Assembly (NCBI GenBank): GCA_036788195.1
Contig: DAIQNX010000001.1
Coordinates: forward strand, 62,001 to 126,000
Direction: 5' to 3'
Length of the DNA stretch: 64,000 nucleotides
Source of the DNA: CALFXN01 sp937957815
GTDB taxonomy: Bacteria > Synergistota > Synergistia > Synergistales > Aminobacteriaceae
A program made the position numbers and the translations under genes. The notes under the pieces were generated by a model. The model ran no database searches. It worked only from the letters and a program-made list of their open reading frames with translations, and was not told the origin of the DNA. Shown piece by piece: positions 42,223 through 50,445 of this stretch (its first letter is position 1; each line of letters opens with the position of its first letter).

Positions 42223-43518
42223 TCAGGATGCGTCGGTAGATATATCTCCGAGCGATCCGTTTTTTCCGGTCGAATCGGCTCCTGTAGCACCCTGAACCGG
42301 ACGTCTCTTTCGTCGTTTCCTCTTTCTGGGTGTTTTTCTCTGTTCATCGTTTCCACCTCCGTCAGCCGGACCTTCTGAATGCGCCGGAGGTGCCTTGCGT
42401 AGCATTTCATCGTCCGGAGACTTGCGCTCCTGAGGTTTTCTCCGCGGATGTTCGTCCTGATGATGCGAACGCCTTGTCCGAACGATATCGGGCTTCCCCC
42501 TCGCGTCTCCTTCAGCGGATGCATTCATCTCTCCCTGTTCCCTGGGCATGGGAAGCGGTTTTTCGGAACGTTGCGGAGCATGAATCTTCGGGACTGAAAA
42601 GGTTTTCTGCGGCCTTTGCGTTTTCGTTGTTTCGTCTGGATGCCATTCCTCTCCCTGAAGCACGGATGTGCGAAATACCTCGAACTCCGAAACAGGAATA
42701 AGAATTTCTTTTCCATCGGGACACCGCACCCGTACTCCAGACATCTTCAGGTCGATTCCCAAGAGAAGAAAGTTTCCCGTCGGGCCCTTCACCTTGGAGC
42801 CCGGGTTCGGAAGATGCTTCCAGAGCTGCGTATACATATCATGCTCGAACGACATGCAGCACATCAGTCGGCCGCATATTCCGGAGATCTTCGTGGGGTT
42901 CAGGGCGAGATTCTGCTCCTTAACCATCCTGATGCAGATGGGAGTGAACCTATGAAGCCAGTAACTGCAACAACATTCCCTGCCGCAAGGCGATATGCCC
43001 TTGACCGACTTTGCCTCGTCTCTAACCCCGATTTGCCGCAGTTCGATCCTGGTTTTGAATTCACGTGCGAGATCGCGGACATACGCGCGAAAATCGACCC
43101 TCTGCTCCGAAGTGAAATAGAAAAACAGTTTCTTTCTGTCGAGCAAATACTCGACATCGACCAGCTTCATCGGCAGATTGTGCCCCCGAAGGATTTCTCT
43201 GGCCCCGACCAGAACATGCTGCTCTTCCTCAAGCATCTGCGAACGGACTTTCAAATCCTCGTCCGTCGCGCATCCCTTGAAAACAACATTCTGAAGCGAC
43301 GGTTCCCCGCCTTTGGGTTGTCCTTCGTCCGCTTCCTCAAGACAGGAAGAGCGATACCGCTCTTCCTGCTCGCCCGAAAGCTCACCGCCGACGAGTCCAA
43401 TTTCCACACCCCGCGTGGTCTCTATGAGAATCCACTCTCCCCTTTTCACAGGGAGGTCAATAATCTCCATAATGCCGAGATATCTCGGTTTACCGAAGAG
43501 AACCAAATATTTGCTCAC
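42223..43518 (-). CDS. PSP1 domain protein (YaaT/RicT-like) with long basic tail
   Basis: The 431-residue protein carries the PSP1/YaaT core (about 1-280), including KLVDVEYLLDRKKLFFYFTS, VDFRAYVRDLAREFKTRIEL, the cysteine-rich GISPCGRECCCSYWL and ISGICGRLMCCMSFEHDMY. In Bacillus the homologue works with other Ric proteins on RNA decay and phosphorelay. The C-terminal 150 residues are low-complexity, rich in K, R and P, likely disordered and nucleic-acid binding. The GTG at 43518 has GGGAGGAGG six bases upstream and lies inside holB; the longer frame to 43557 shadows holB. Confidence 0.88.
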   Translation of the reverse strand: MSKYLVLFGKPRYLGIMEIIDLPVKRGEWILIETTRGVEIGLVGGELSGEQEERYRSSCLEEADEGQPKGGEPSLQNVVFKGCATDEDLKVRSQMLEEEQHVLVGAREILRGHNLPMKLVDVEYLLDRKKLFFYFTSEQRVDFRAYVRDLAREFKTRIELRQIGVRDEAKSVKGISPCGRECCCSYWLHRFTPICIRMVKEQNLALNPTKISGICGRLMCCMSFEHDMYTQLWKHLPNPGSKVKGPTGNFLLLGIDLKMSGVRVRCPDGKEILIPVSEFEVFRTSVLQGEEWHPDETTKTQRPQKTFSVPKIHAPQRSEKPLPMPREQGEMNASAEGDARGKPDIVRTRRSHHQDEHPRRKPQERKSPDDEMLRKAPPAHSEGPADGGGNDEQRKTPRKRKRRKRRPVQGATGADSTGKNGSLGDISTDAS

Positions 43519-44260
43519 AGGGAACCTCCTCCCGTATCGCAAGAATGACGGCATCAATCGACATAGCTAACGAGAGCCGTTTCTCCCTGAATACAATCCG
43601 TAACCTCTCGAGCCTCTCCGCCAACGGGAAGTTCCGCGCCTCACACGCCGACGAGCACCAATCCCTCACATCGGACGCCACATCTTCCACGGTTCCCCTA
43701 GAAGCTTTTCCGATCCATTCGACCCACTCCGGGTCCGATGCCGGAATCGCCAGAGATTTCGAAAGCGCTTCTTCTGGAATGACGTAGAACCAACAGCGGC
43801 TCCGAAGCGTCGGGAGAAGCGTGTTCGTCTCAAGAAGCAACAGAATATGCGCATATACCGGGGGTTCTTCGAGCGTCTTCAGAAGGCAGTTCGCCGCCCC
43901 CTGAGACATCCCGTCGGAACCGAAAAACACCGCGAGTCGCCGCATCGAAACGACCGGCTTGAGCGAGAGTTCCGCAATCATCGCACGACATCGATCGATA
44001 CGGGGACTTTCCCCCGGCGCTCCCGAAAGGATGAAATCGGGATGGGTCGCCGCATCCGTCCAGCCGTTGCACCCCGGGCATCCGTCATCGCCAGTCCCGT
44101 TGGAACACAGAACCTTCCTTGCGAGGAAACAGGCAATGGCATCGTGGAGCCTCGATTCGGCCACGACCGCACAACTCTGCGGAATCCCCCCGGAGTCGAA
44201 AATGGAGCTCAGAACGATCCACGAAGGTGTTCCGGCTACAGCAGGAGGGAGAGCAGACAT
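43490..44260 (-). CDS. holB: DNA polymerase III delta' subunit (clamp loader)
   Basis: The 256-residue protein is a clamp-loader AAA-like subunit: SCAVVAESRLHDAIACFLAR, zinc-type cysteines (C-x9-C-x2-C in SNGTGDDGCPGC), DGMSQGAANCLLKTLEEPP with ILLLLETNTLLPTLRSRCW. The P-loop is absent, as in delta'. It opens the beta clamp with delta and tau/gamma. The ATG at 44260 with GGAGAT just upstream is the real start, 25 bases inside the yaaR end; the open frame continues to 44689 only as a shadow of yaaR. The tmk-yaaR-holB-psp1 order matches a conserved Gram-positive neighbourhood. Confidence 0.87.
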   Translation of the reverse strand: MSALPPAVAGTPSWIVLSSIFDSGGIPQSCAVVAESRLHDAIACFLARKVLCSNGTGDDGCPGCNGWTDAATHPDFILSGAPGESPRIDRCRAMIAELSLKPVVSMRRLAVFFGSDGMSQGAANCLLKTLEEPPVYAHILLLLETNTLLPTLRSRCWFYVIPEEALSKSLAIPASDPEWVEWIGKASRGTVEDVASDVRDWCSSACEARNFPLAERLERLRIVFREKRLSLAMSIDAVILAIREEVPCEQIFGSLR

Positions 44261-44664
44261 CCCTTGATCTCCTCCATAACTCGAAGCGCCCTTGTTCTGT
44301 CTCCTTCGCGCTGAATAATCGTTTCCAGCTCCGCAAGCGCCCCCTCGGTCCTGCTGATCGTCACCAGAAGGCTCCTGTCCGCGCGCCTCCAGCGAAGGTC
44401 CTTTCGGACCTTCATCGAGGTGAGAACCCTTCTCAGACACTCCGACACGATCAATTTGTATTCCTCGAAGATCGTCTCGGACGGGAAAAGTGTGAGTTTG
44501 CGCGTACATTCCTCTAGTCGTTCCATAAGGGCACGAATTTCCATATCGGAAAGAAGCGCGTCGAAAGAAACCGCCTCTCCTTCCCTCTGCGGAATTCGCG
44601 TCCGGATATATTCTCCCGTTCCGGAGGGGCCAAGCCCTCCTTCCTTTTTTCGTTCGACCTTCAA
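44236..44664 (-). CDS. YaaR family protein (DUF327)
   Basis: The 142-residue helical protein matches YaaR/DUF327: FDALLSDMEIRALMERLEEC, LFPSETIFEEYKLIVSECLR and SMKVRKDLRWRRADRSLLVT. Function is unknown. The TTG at 44664 overlaps the tmk stop (TTGA) with GAAGG eight bases upstream and gives the usual family length; an ATG ten codons upstream (44694) is possible. It lies between tmk and holB as in Bacillus. The sequence gives no catalytic motif. Confidence 0.78.
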   Translation of the reverse strand: MKVERKKEGGLGPSGTGEYIRTRIPQREGEAVSFDALLSDMEIRALMERLEECTRKLTLFPSETIFEEYKLIVSECLRRVLTSMKVRKDLRWRRADRSLLVTISRTEGALAELETIIQREGDRTRALRVMEEIKGCLLSLLL

Positions 44665-45296
44665 AGATCGAACCTTCGCGACACAACATCCCACGTCATT
44701 CGCGCAACCTCTTCGACACCAAACGACGCATCAAGAATCTCGATCCTCGAAGGATACCTGCGATGAAGTTCAAGATATCCATCACGAACACGCTCAAGAT
44801 ATGATTGCCTTTCGGACTCGAATCTGTCCTCCGCGATACGGTTCCGTCTTCGGACGGCGGCAACATCGGGAGCTATATCGAAGTACAGCGTCAGGTCCGG
44901 TTCGGGATACTTCGCCCACAATTCTATCGACTGGACGTATTCCCCGGGGATCCCTCTCCCGTACACCTGATACGCCACGGTGGAATCAACGAATCGTTCG
45001 CAGACGACCCATCGCCCCGCTGAGAGGGTGGGAGCAATGATTTCCCGTACATGTTCGCAACGGTCGGCCGCAAAAAGAAACAATTCCCCCATAGGGGACA
45101 TTTCTTTCGAACGGAGCAGGAGATCACGCACCACGCATCCTCCGGACCATCCGCCGGGTTCATGCGTACGGATGACGCGATCCCCCCCAAGTAATCCGGC
45201 GAGATGTTTCTCGAGAATCATGGCCTGGGTCGACTTGCCGCAACCGTCAATTCCTTCGAGTGATATGAGGCGCCCCTTTTTCGTTTTCGTCATCAT
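44661..45296 (-). CDS. tmk: Thymidylate kinase
   Basis: The 211-residue protein has the P-loop SLEGIDGCGKSTQAMIL, RTHEPGGWSGG, the DR-type substrate site in AADRCEHV, VVCERFVDSTVAYQVYGRG and DLTLYFDIAPDVA. It phosphorylates dTMP to dTDP. It begins within the last codons of the SpoIVB-like gene (50-base overlap) and overlaps yaaR by four bases. All motifs are intact and the length is typical. Confidence 0.95.
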   Translation of the reverse strand: MMTKTKKGRLISLEGIDGCGKSTQAMILEKHLAGLLGGDRVIRTHEPGGWSGGCVVRDLLLRSKEMSPMGELFLFAADRCEHVREIIAPTLSAGRWVVCERFVDSTVAYQVYGRGIPGEYVQSIELWAKYPEPDLTLYFDIAPDVAAVRRRNRIAEDRFESERQSYLERVRDGYLELHRRYPSRIEILDASFGVEEVARMTWDVVSRRFDL

Positions 45297-47148
45297 CCAT
45301 TTCGTCCCCGATATCCTCGGAAACGGCGTTTTCCTCCGTTTCTCCGGGTGACTCCGATCCCTTGACGGTGATCATCTTGCGCAAAAAACCATCGACAACG
45401 TAGTCGGTGAGAAAAATCTGCAATGTCCCGTCTTTCAGTCGCCGTTTCTTGACGTCACTCAGAAATTCCTGTTCTTCTTTCGTTGGGCCTGAATCTTTCT
45501 TGCTCTTTACATCAGATTTTACTTTTTTATCACAATTCACTTCAATGATCACTTCGTTGTTCCTTTCCAGGGCCCCTAGTTCGAGGAACATCTGCGAGAA
45601 GGAATCGATCGTTTTCCAGCCCTGGATGATCGCGGTCTGTTCCAGAGGTTCGATTCCGCCGCCTCTGACGAGAATCTCGCAGTCCCCCGCCGCGTTCTTC
45701 GGGATAACGACGGGAAATTCTTTCAGCACCGGTTTTCCTCTGTACGGCCGCATCCTGACCCGAAGCGTGAACTTCTCCCCTGGGGCGAACGTCTTTCCGT
45801 CAACATCGATCCCTTCGATAAACATAAGACGGGGTTTTCTCGTCATGCTCACGTCGAGATGAATCCCGAGGGGACTGATGTCCCTGAACTGGTTCAGGAA
45901 GACTACGCCAAGAAGGTTCTGTATCTCGCCGAGTGCGTCCGCAGCGATATCCTTCTCCGAGAATACCATGTTCGAACGCGACCAGCCTTTCGAGAGCGCC
46001 CGGCCTTCCACTTCGATTCGCACCGTAGCGGTTCCTTCGCCCTTTCGTCCCCATCGGTCGTCGAGAAGTCCCAGAAAAATGTTCGCCGCAAGCTTCGGTC
46101 CCATGAAAGGGTCCGGAACGACGTGAAAGCGAGATCTCGACGAACGTCTCGCCTCCTCGTCCCTGAAATCCAGAGAGAAATCAATCGAGGGTGCGAAAAA
46201 GCCGAAACGACCGCCAACCCCCTGCGGCCTGTCCTGTGTCGCCGTTCCTATGATTTTGAGAGGGGTGCCGATTTTGAAAGGCGCTTCCAGACTCGGAACG
46301 ACATGGTGAATGACGGCGCGCGTCACCGGATACGCGACTCCACCCCTTCCAAGGAAGGGGTGGGCGAAAGCCAGGAAACGACCATCCCGAGAAACGGCCG
46401 TCACCGTTCCGGTAGCCCCCACACTGACGTCTCCCCATGCCAGCAACACTCCTATAGCGTCCCCAGGGACAAGACGCGCATTGTACTCTACAGGAATTTC
46501 ACCTCCCGGAGAACCGGAGGGAATCACCCTTCTCGAGTCAAGCAACTCCGATATTTCCCCGATACCGCGACCGCTGATGCCGGAAATCCAGAGCGGCGAC
46601 GCCCGGTCGGACGATCGGATGCGGGACAATTCGTCCGGAAGTTCGTCGACGTCCGCGGATGCCGTTTCTTTCCCCGAAAGACGCAACGGGGACGGAAGCT
46701 TCGGAATCTCGTCCGGCCAATCGAAAACACGAAACATGTCCTCAATCGGAGTAACGAGGCCAAGTGAATGGTCCGAAAAATTCCAACCGTATCCGATGGC
46801 ACCCACAAGCTTCCCTTCGATGTAGACAGGACTTCCGCTCATGCCGGCGGCGATGCCGCCTGCGCGTCCGATATCCCTTCCCAGAGCCCGGATCATAATG
46901 AGATTTCGGGGCTCTCCGTGCTGAGGTACGATCGCAAGGATTTCCACGGGAAATGACAGGACTTCCCTTCCTTTGACAACCGTCAGCGCATTTCCCTTCA
47001 TGCCCGGTTTCAGTGAGGAAACCGCCAGATAAGGAACATCGGGCCGAAAGGGATTCCCGGCTGCCCATACCGAACCACAGGGGAACAGAACGAGAAACAG
47101 ACAGAAAAAGACTCCGAGACCCTGCGATACGATCCTATTTCCCTGCAT
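45247..47148 (-). CDS. Secreted SpoIVB-type (S55) serine peptidase homologue
   Basis: The 633-residue protein has a signal peptide (about 1-30, GVFFCLFLVLFPCGSVWAA), the S55 peptidase region with GIAAGMSGSPVYIEGKLVGA (nucleophile serine in GMSGSPV), GYGWNFSDHSLGLVTPIEDM and VSRDGRFLAFAHPFLGRG, then a long beta-rich C-terminal part (about 370-600) and an acidic tail. SpoIVB cleaves SpoIVFA in sporulating Firmicutes, but this version is longer and no sporulation gene is near; it is likely periplasmic. ATG 47148 with GGAG eight bases upstream; the 56-codon upstream extension shadows prfB. Substrate unknown. Confidence 0.82.
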   Translation of the reverse strand: MQGNRIVSQGLGVFFCLFLVLFPCGSVWAAGNPFRPDVPYLAVSSLKPGMKGNALTVVKGREVLSFPVEILAIVPQHGEPRNLIMIRALGRDIGRAGGIAAGMSGSPVYIEGKLVGAIGYGWNFSDHSLGLVTPIEDMFRVFDWPDEIPKLPSPLRLSGKETASADVDELPDELSRIRSSDRASPLWISGISGRGIGEISELLDSRRVIPSGSPGGEIPVEYNARLVPGDAIGVLLAWGDVSVGATGTVTAVSRDGRFLAFAHPFLGRGGVAYPVTRAVIHHVVPSLEAPFKIGTPLKIIGTATQDRPQGVGGRFGFFAPSIDFSLDFRDEEARRSSRSRFHVVPDPFMGPKLAANIFLGLLDDRWGRKGEGTATVRIEVEGRALSKGWSRSNMVFSEKDIAADALGEIQNLLGVVFLNQFRDISPLGIHLDVSMTRKPRLMFIEGIDVDGKTFAPGEKFTLRVRMRPYRGKPVLKEFPVVIPKNAAGDCEILVRGGGIEPLEQTAIIQGWKTIDSFSQMFLELGALERNNEVIIEVNCDKKVKSDVKSKKDSGPTKEEQEFLSDVKKRRLKDGTLQIFLTDYVVDGFLRKMITVKGSESPGETEENAVSEDIGDEMDDDENEKGAPHITRRN

Positions 47149-48245
47149 TCTTCCTGCTCCACTTGAGGAATGCGGAGATGAAGTCACCGATGTCACCGTC
47201 GAGGACCGCCTGTACGTTCCCCGTTTCGCACCCCGTCCGGTGGTCCTTGACAAGCGTGTAGGGATGAAGTACGTACGAACGGATCTGGTTTCCCCAACTG
47301 CTTTCTTTTTTTTCACCCTGGAGCTGCTCGAGTTGCGACTGTCTCTCCTGCATAGCTTTCTCGAAGAGACGCGCTCGAAGAACCTTCATCGCGACCTGCC
47401 GGTTCATGTGCTGTGACCTCTCGTTCTGGCACCCGACAACGATTCCCGTCGGCAAATGCGTGATTCTGACCGCTGAATCCGTTCTGTTGACGTACTGCCC
47501 CCCCGCCCCGCTCGACCGGAACGTGTCGACTTTCAGGTCTTCGGGACGGATTTCGATCTCGACTGAATCGGGGAGCTCAGGCGCCACGTGAACCGAGGCG
47601 AAGCTCGTATGGCGTCTCTTGGCGGCGTCGAACGGTGAGATTCTGACAAGACGATGGACCCCCTTCTCCGCCTTCAGGTATCCGTAGGCGTAGGTCCCCT
47701 CGGCGAGAAACGTGGCGTTCTTTATTCCCGCCTCTTCATCCTGCTGGATATCATATATCCTCAGTGAATAGCCGTTCCGTTCGCCCCAGCGGGAGTACAT
47801 GCGATACAACATCTCCGCCCAGTCCTGAGAGTCCAGCCCCCCGGAACCGGCGTGAATTGAGACGATCGCGTTCGTCGCATCGAATTCTCCGTCAAGAAGG
47901 AGAACGAGCTTCTGATGTTCCAGAGCGTCTTTGAGCGCCTGCGTCCGCGTTCCGAACTCTCTCTGGAATTCGGAATCGTCGGACTCGCGAAGCATCGAGT
48001 CCAGAAGACAACACTCCTCGTATTCCCTCTCGAGCGTCGTCCATGTGGAGAACCGCTCCTTCAAATGCGACAGTTCCCTCGATACGGCCTCAACCTCCGA
48101 ACCGGACCAGAATTCCGGACGCGACGTTTGTTCCTCGAGCAATGCTATTCTGGATGTGACGGCAGGGACGTCAAAGGCTGTCCTGCAGCTCCCGCAGGAG
48201 CGAATGCAGTTCCTCCAATACCGTGGAGTTCGGAAAAAGGCCCAC
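47135..48245 (-). CDS. prfB: Peptide chain release factor 2 (programmed +1 frameshift)
   Basis: Two frames are joined. The zero frame runs from GTG 48245 (AAGGAGG site upstream) through 24 codons to CTT-TGA (TGA at 48171-48173). Reading then shifts +1 at CTT-T so that GAC (48172-48170) is the next codon, and runs to 47135, giving about 369 residues. The RF2 features follow: HAGSGGLDSQDWAEMLYRMY with the GGQ-domain neighbourhood, RSSGAGGQYVNRTDSAVRI (GGQ) and RITHLPTGIVV. RF2 terminates at UGA and UAA and controls its own synthesis at this site. An AGGA lies four bases before CTT as a weak internal Shine-Dalgarno. It heads the long operon. Confidence 0.95.
48165..48185 (-). promoter_or_regulatory. 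prfB programmed frameshift site
   Basis: Minus-strand AGGACAGCCTTTGAC: a stimulatory AGGA, the slippery CTT and the in-frame TGA followed by C, the standard RF2 autoregulation signal. Confidence 0.9.
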
Positions 48246-48342
48246 GCGAATTCCTCCTTATAGATTCAAATCCATTGTTTGGCATGGTTTTTCATTATAT
48301 CATTCTATTCGGCAATTATTGGAGAAAGGCGATGGGCACTGC

Positions 48343-49362
48343 ATGGATTTGAGATCGACATTTCAGAAGGCAACCATAGTCCGTTTCCTCTTGGATGCCG
48401 GAAATAGGCCGGTATCCGGGAGCGTCCTCTGCGAGGCGCTCTCGTGTACGCGACAGGCCGTGTGGAAAAGCGTCAAAAGCCTTCTTGAAGAGGGATTCGT
48501 CATTTCAGGAAAACCACATGAAGGATACAGGCTCGTTTCCCTCCCCGAATACGATCTTGCTCCTTCTCTCATCGGCGCGTGGCTTCAGATCAGGTCGGCC
48601 TGGAAGGGATCCGTTCTCCTGTACGACGCCGTTTCTTCGACGCAGCTTGCCGCGAAGGAACAGGCGCGAAAGGGTGTCACTCACGGAACGACGGTCATTG
48701 CGGAATCGCAGTTCCGGGGGAGAGGTCGCCTGAACAGGTCGTGGGTGGCGCACCCGAATGAGGGGATCGCAATGTCCGTCATTCTGTATCCCAAGCTGAA
48801 GCCGTACAGGCTGCAGCTTGTCAACCTCGCCGCCGGAATGGCCGTCGGGAAGGCGATACGGGAAAAGACTGGAATCCCCTGTTCCCTGAAGTGGCCGAAC
48901 GACATTCTCGTTTCAGGCAGGAAAGTGACGGGAATTCTTTCGGAGGCATCTCTCGATCAGGATCGCATCCTCTTCGTCGTAACGGGAATCGGCATCAACG
49001 TAAACACTCCCCTTTCGTCATTCCCCGGCGAACTTTCGGGACACGTCACTTCGCTCAGGGAGGAGACGGGAAGAACTCTTCATCGGGGGGATCTGGTCGT
49101 CGAAGTGCTTTCCGAGTTATTCCGGTATATCTCGAAACTTGAAAAAGAGCCTTCCGACTTTCTGGACGACTACCGCGCACAATGTTCCTCCCTGGGACAG
49201 CGGGTTCTCGTCGACACGGGAGAGGAAAAGGTAGAAGGGACGGCTCTGGATATCCATGAGACGGGAGCGTTGATCGTTTCCTCTTCGTCCGGCATCCGAC
49301 TATTCACAGCAGCGGATGTTGTGCATGCAACATTCCCCGGATTACATTCCGAACTGCTATAA
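48343..49362 (+). CDS. birA: Biotin-protein ligase / biotin operon repressor BirA
   Basis: The 339-residue protein has an N-terminal winged helix (about 8-60, VSGSVLCEALSCTRQAVWKS) and a ligase domain with SSTQLAAKEQARKG, ESQFRGRGRLNRSWV (biotinyl-AMP loop), LKWPNDILVSGRKVTGIL and VTGIGINVNT, then a small C-terminal SH3-like domain. It biotinylates carboxylase or decarboxylase subunits and can repress biotin genes. ATG 48343 is chosen since the longer frame to 48223 would run over prfB; its ribosome site is weak. It is divergent from prfB. Confidence 0.93.
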   Translation: MDLRSTFQKATIVRFLLDAGNRPVSGSVLCEALSCTRQAVWKSVKSLLEEGFVISGKPHEGYRLVSLPEYDLAPSLIGAWLQIRSAWKGSVLLYDAVSSTQLAAKEQARKGVTHGTTVIAESQFRGRGRLNRSWVAHPNEGIAMSVILYPKLKPYRLQLVNLAAGMAVGKAIREKTGIPCSLKWPNDILVSGRKVTGILSEASLDQDRILFVVTGIGINVNTPLSSFPGELSGHVTSLREETGRTLHRGDLVVEVLSELFRYISKLEKEPSDFLDDYRAQCSSLGQRVLVDTGEEKVEGTALDIHETGALIVSSSSGIRLFTAADVVHATFPGLHSELL

Positions 49363-49402
49363 TGAATACATTCCCGGAGAATCGAAGGGAGGGACGATCG
49401 CC

Positions 49403-50443
49403 GTGCGTCTTACCGAAATGTCACATACGAGCGGGTGAGCCGCCAAAATAGGTCCGGCGGACCTTGAGAAGGTGTTACAGAATTTGCCGAGGCCTCATTC
49501 GAATCTTCTGCTGACGGACTGGGCTTCAGGAGAAGATGCCGCTGTCTGGACGATCGATTCGCGGCGCGCCGGAATTCTTACCGTTGATTTCATAACCCCG
49601 ATCGTGGACGATCCCAGGAACTGGGGAGCCATCGCGGCGGCGAATTCGCTGAGTGACGTGTACGCGATGGGAGGACGTCCTCTTGTTGCGCTCAACGTCG
49701 TCTGTTTTCCGTCGAAAAAGCTCGACATTACCGTTCTTCAGTCGATCCTTGAAGGGGGCACGGCAAAAATCAACGAAGCGGGGGCCTTTCTCGCAGGCGG
49801 GCACAGCGTTGAAGACGATGAACCGAAATTCGGTCTCGTCGTCTTCGGCGAGGTTCCCATCGAACGGATCTGGAAGGTGACGGGAGCGCAGGCCGATGAC
49901 GCACTGATCCTCACGAAACCCATCGGAACGGGCGTGATTGCGACGGCGATCAAGGCTGACATGGCGTCGGCCCCATACTCGACGGACGAGGCCATCCGAT
50001 GGATGACGACGCTGAACGACGTTCCGGCACGACTCGCGTCGGATCTGATGTGTCATATTCACGCATGCACCGACGTAACGGGATTCGGACTCGTCGGCCA
50101 CGCACTCGATATGGTTTCCGGCAGGGGCCTTGATGCCGCGATATCGGTCCCGTCGCTCCCCCTGTTGTCGGGAGTCATCGATCTTGCGGAGATGGGGCTT
50201 CTTCCCGCGGGAACCTACGGCAACAGAATCACATACCGGGATCGAGTTCGCGAAGAGACATCCTGCCCCGAGACGCATATCGACATGGCGTTCGACGCGC
50301 AGACATCCGGCGGCCTTCTGCTCGCCGTGGGCGGCGACAATGCGATTGTCGTGCGTGATGCCATACGGACACTGGGCTTTTCGCAAACCGAAATCATAGG
50401 TCGATTCAGGGAGGGTACCGGAACAGTCCATCTGGTAGACTGA
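49403..50443 (+). CDS. selD: Selenide, water dikinase SelD, selenocysteine-containing
   Basis: Translation from GTG 49403 (GGGAGGG nine bases upstream) gives VRLTEMSHTSG, then an in-frame TGA at codon 12 (49436-49438), then AAKIGPADLEKVLQNLPRPH and the full SelD body to 50443: 346 residues with Sec. Sec replaces the catalytic Cys of the usual GCxxK motif. Body motifs include LTVDFITPIVDDPRNWGAIA, AFLAGGHSVEDDEPKFGLVV and DVTGFGLVGHALDM. The hairpin just after the TGA resembles a bacterial SECIS. SelD makes selenophosphate from selenide and ATP. The gene follows birA by 40 bases and precedes an MFS transporter by two. A plain ORF caller would start it at 49472 and lose the active site. Confidence 0.92.
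49434..49463 (+). promoter_or_regulatory. SECIS-like hairpin of selD
   Basis: Directly after the TGA (49436-49438), CCGCC (49440-49444) pairs with GGCGG (49456-49460) around an 11-base loop containing AGGTCC, close to the AGGUCU apical loop of E. coli fdhF. GGT (49434-49436) can pair with ACC (49461-49463) below an internal bulge. Confidence 0.7.
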
Positions 50444-50445
50444 AG

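Noticed and set aside
43519..44689. Long frame that would give holB an extra 143 N-terminal residues
   Set aside because: The extension is a shadow of yaaR, and a ribosome site serves the ATG at 44260.
49436..49438. TGA in selD as a nonsense mutation making a pseudogene
   Set aside because: The codon sits exactly at the catalytic Cys/Sec position, the frame is intact on both sides, and a SECIS-like hairpin follows.
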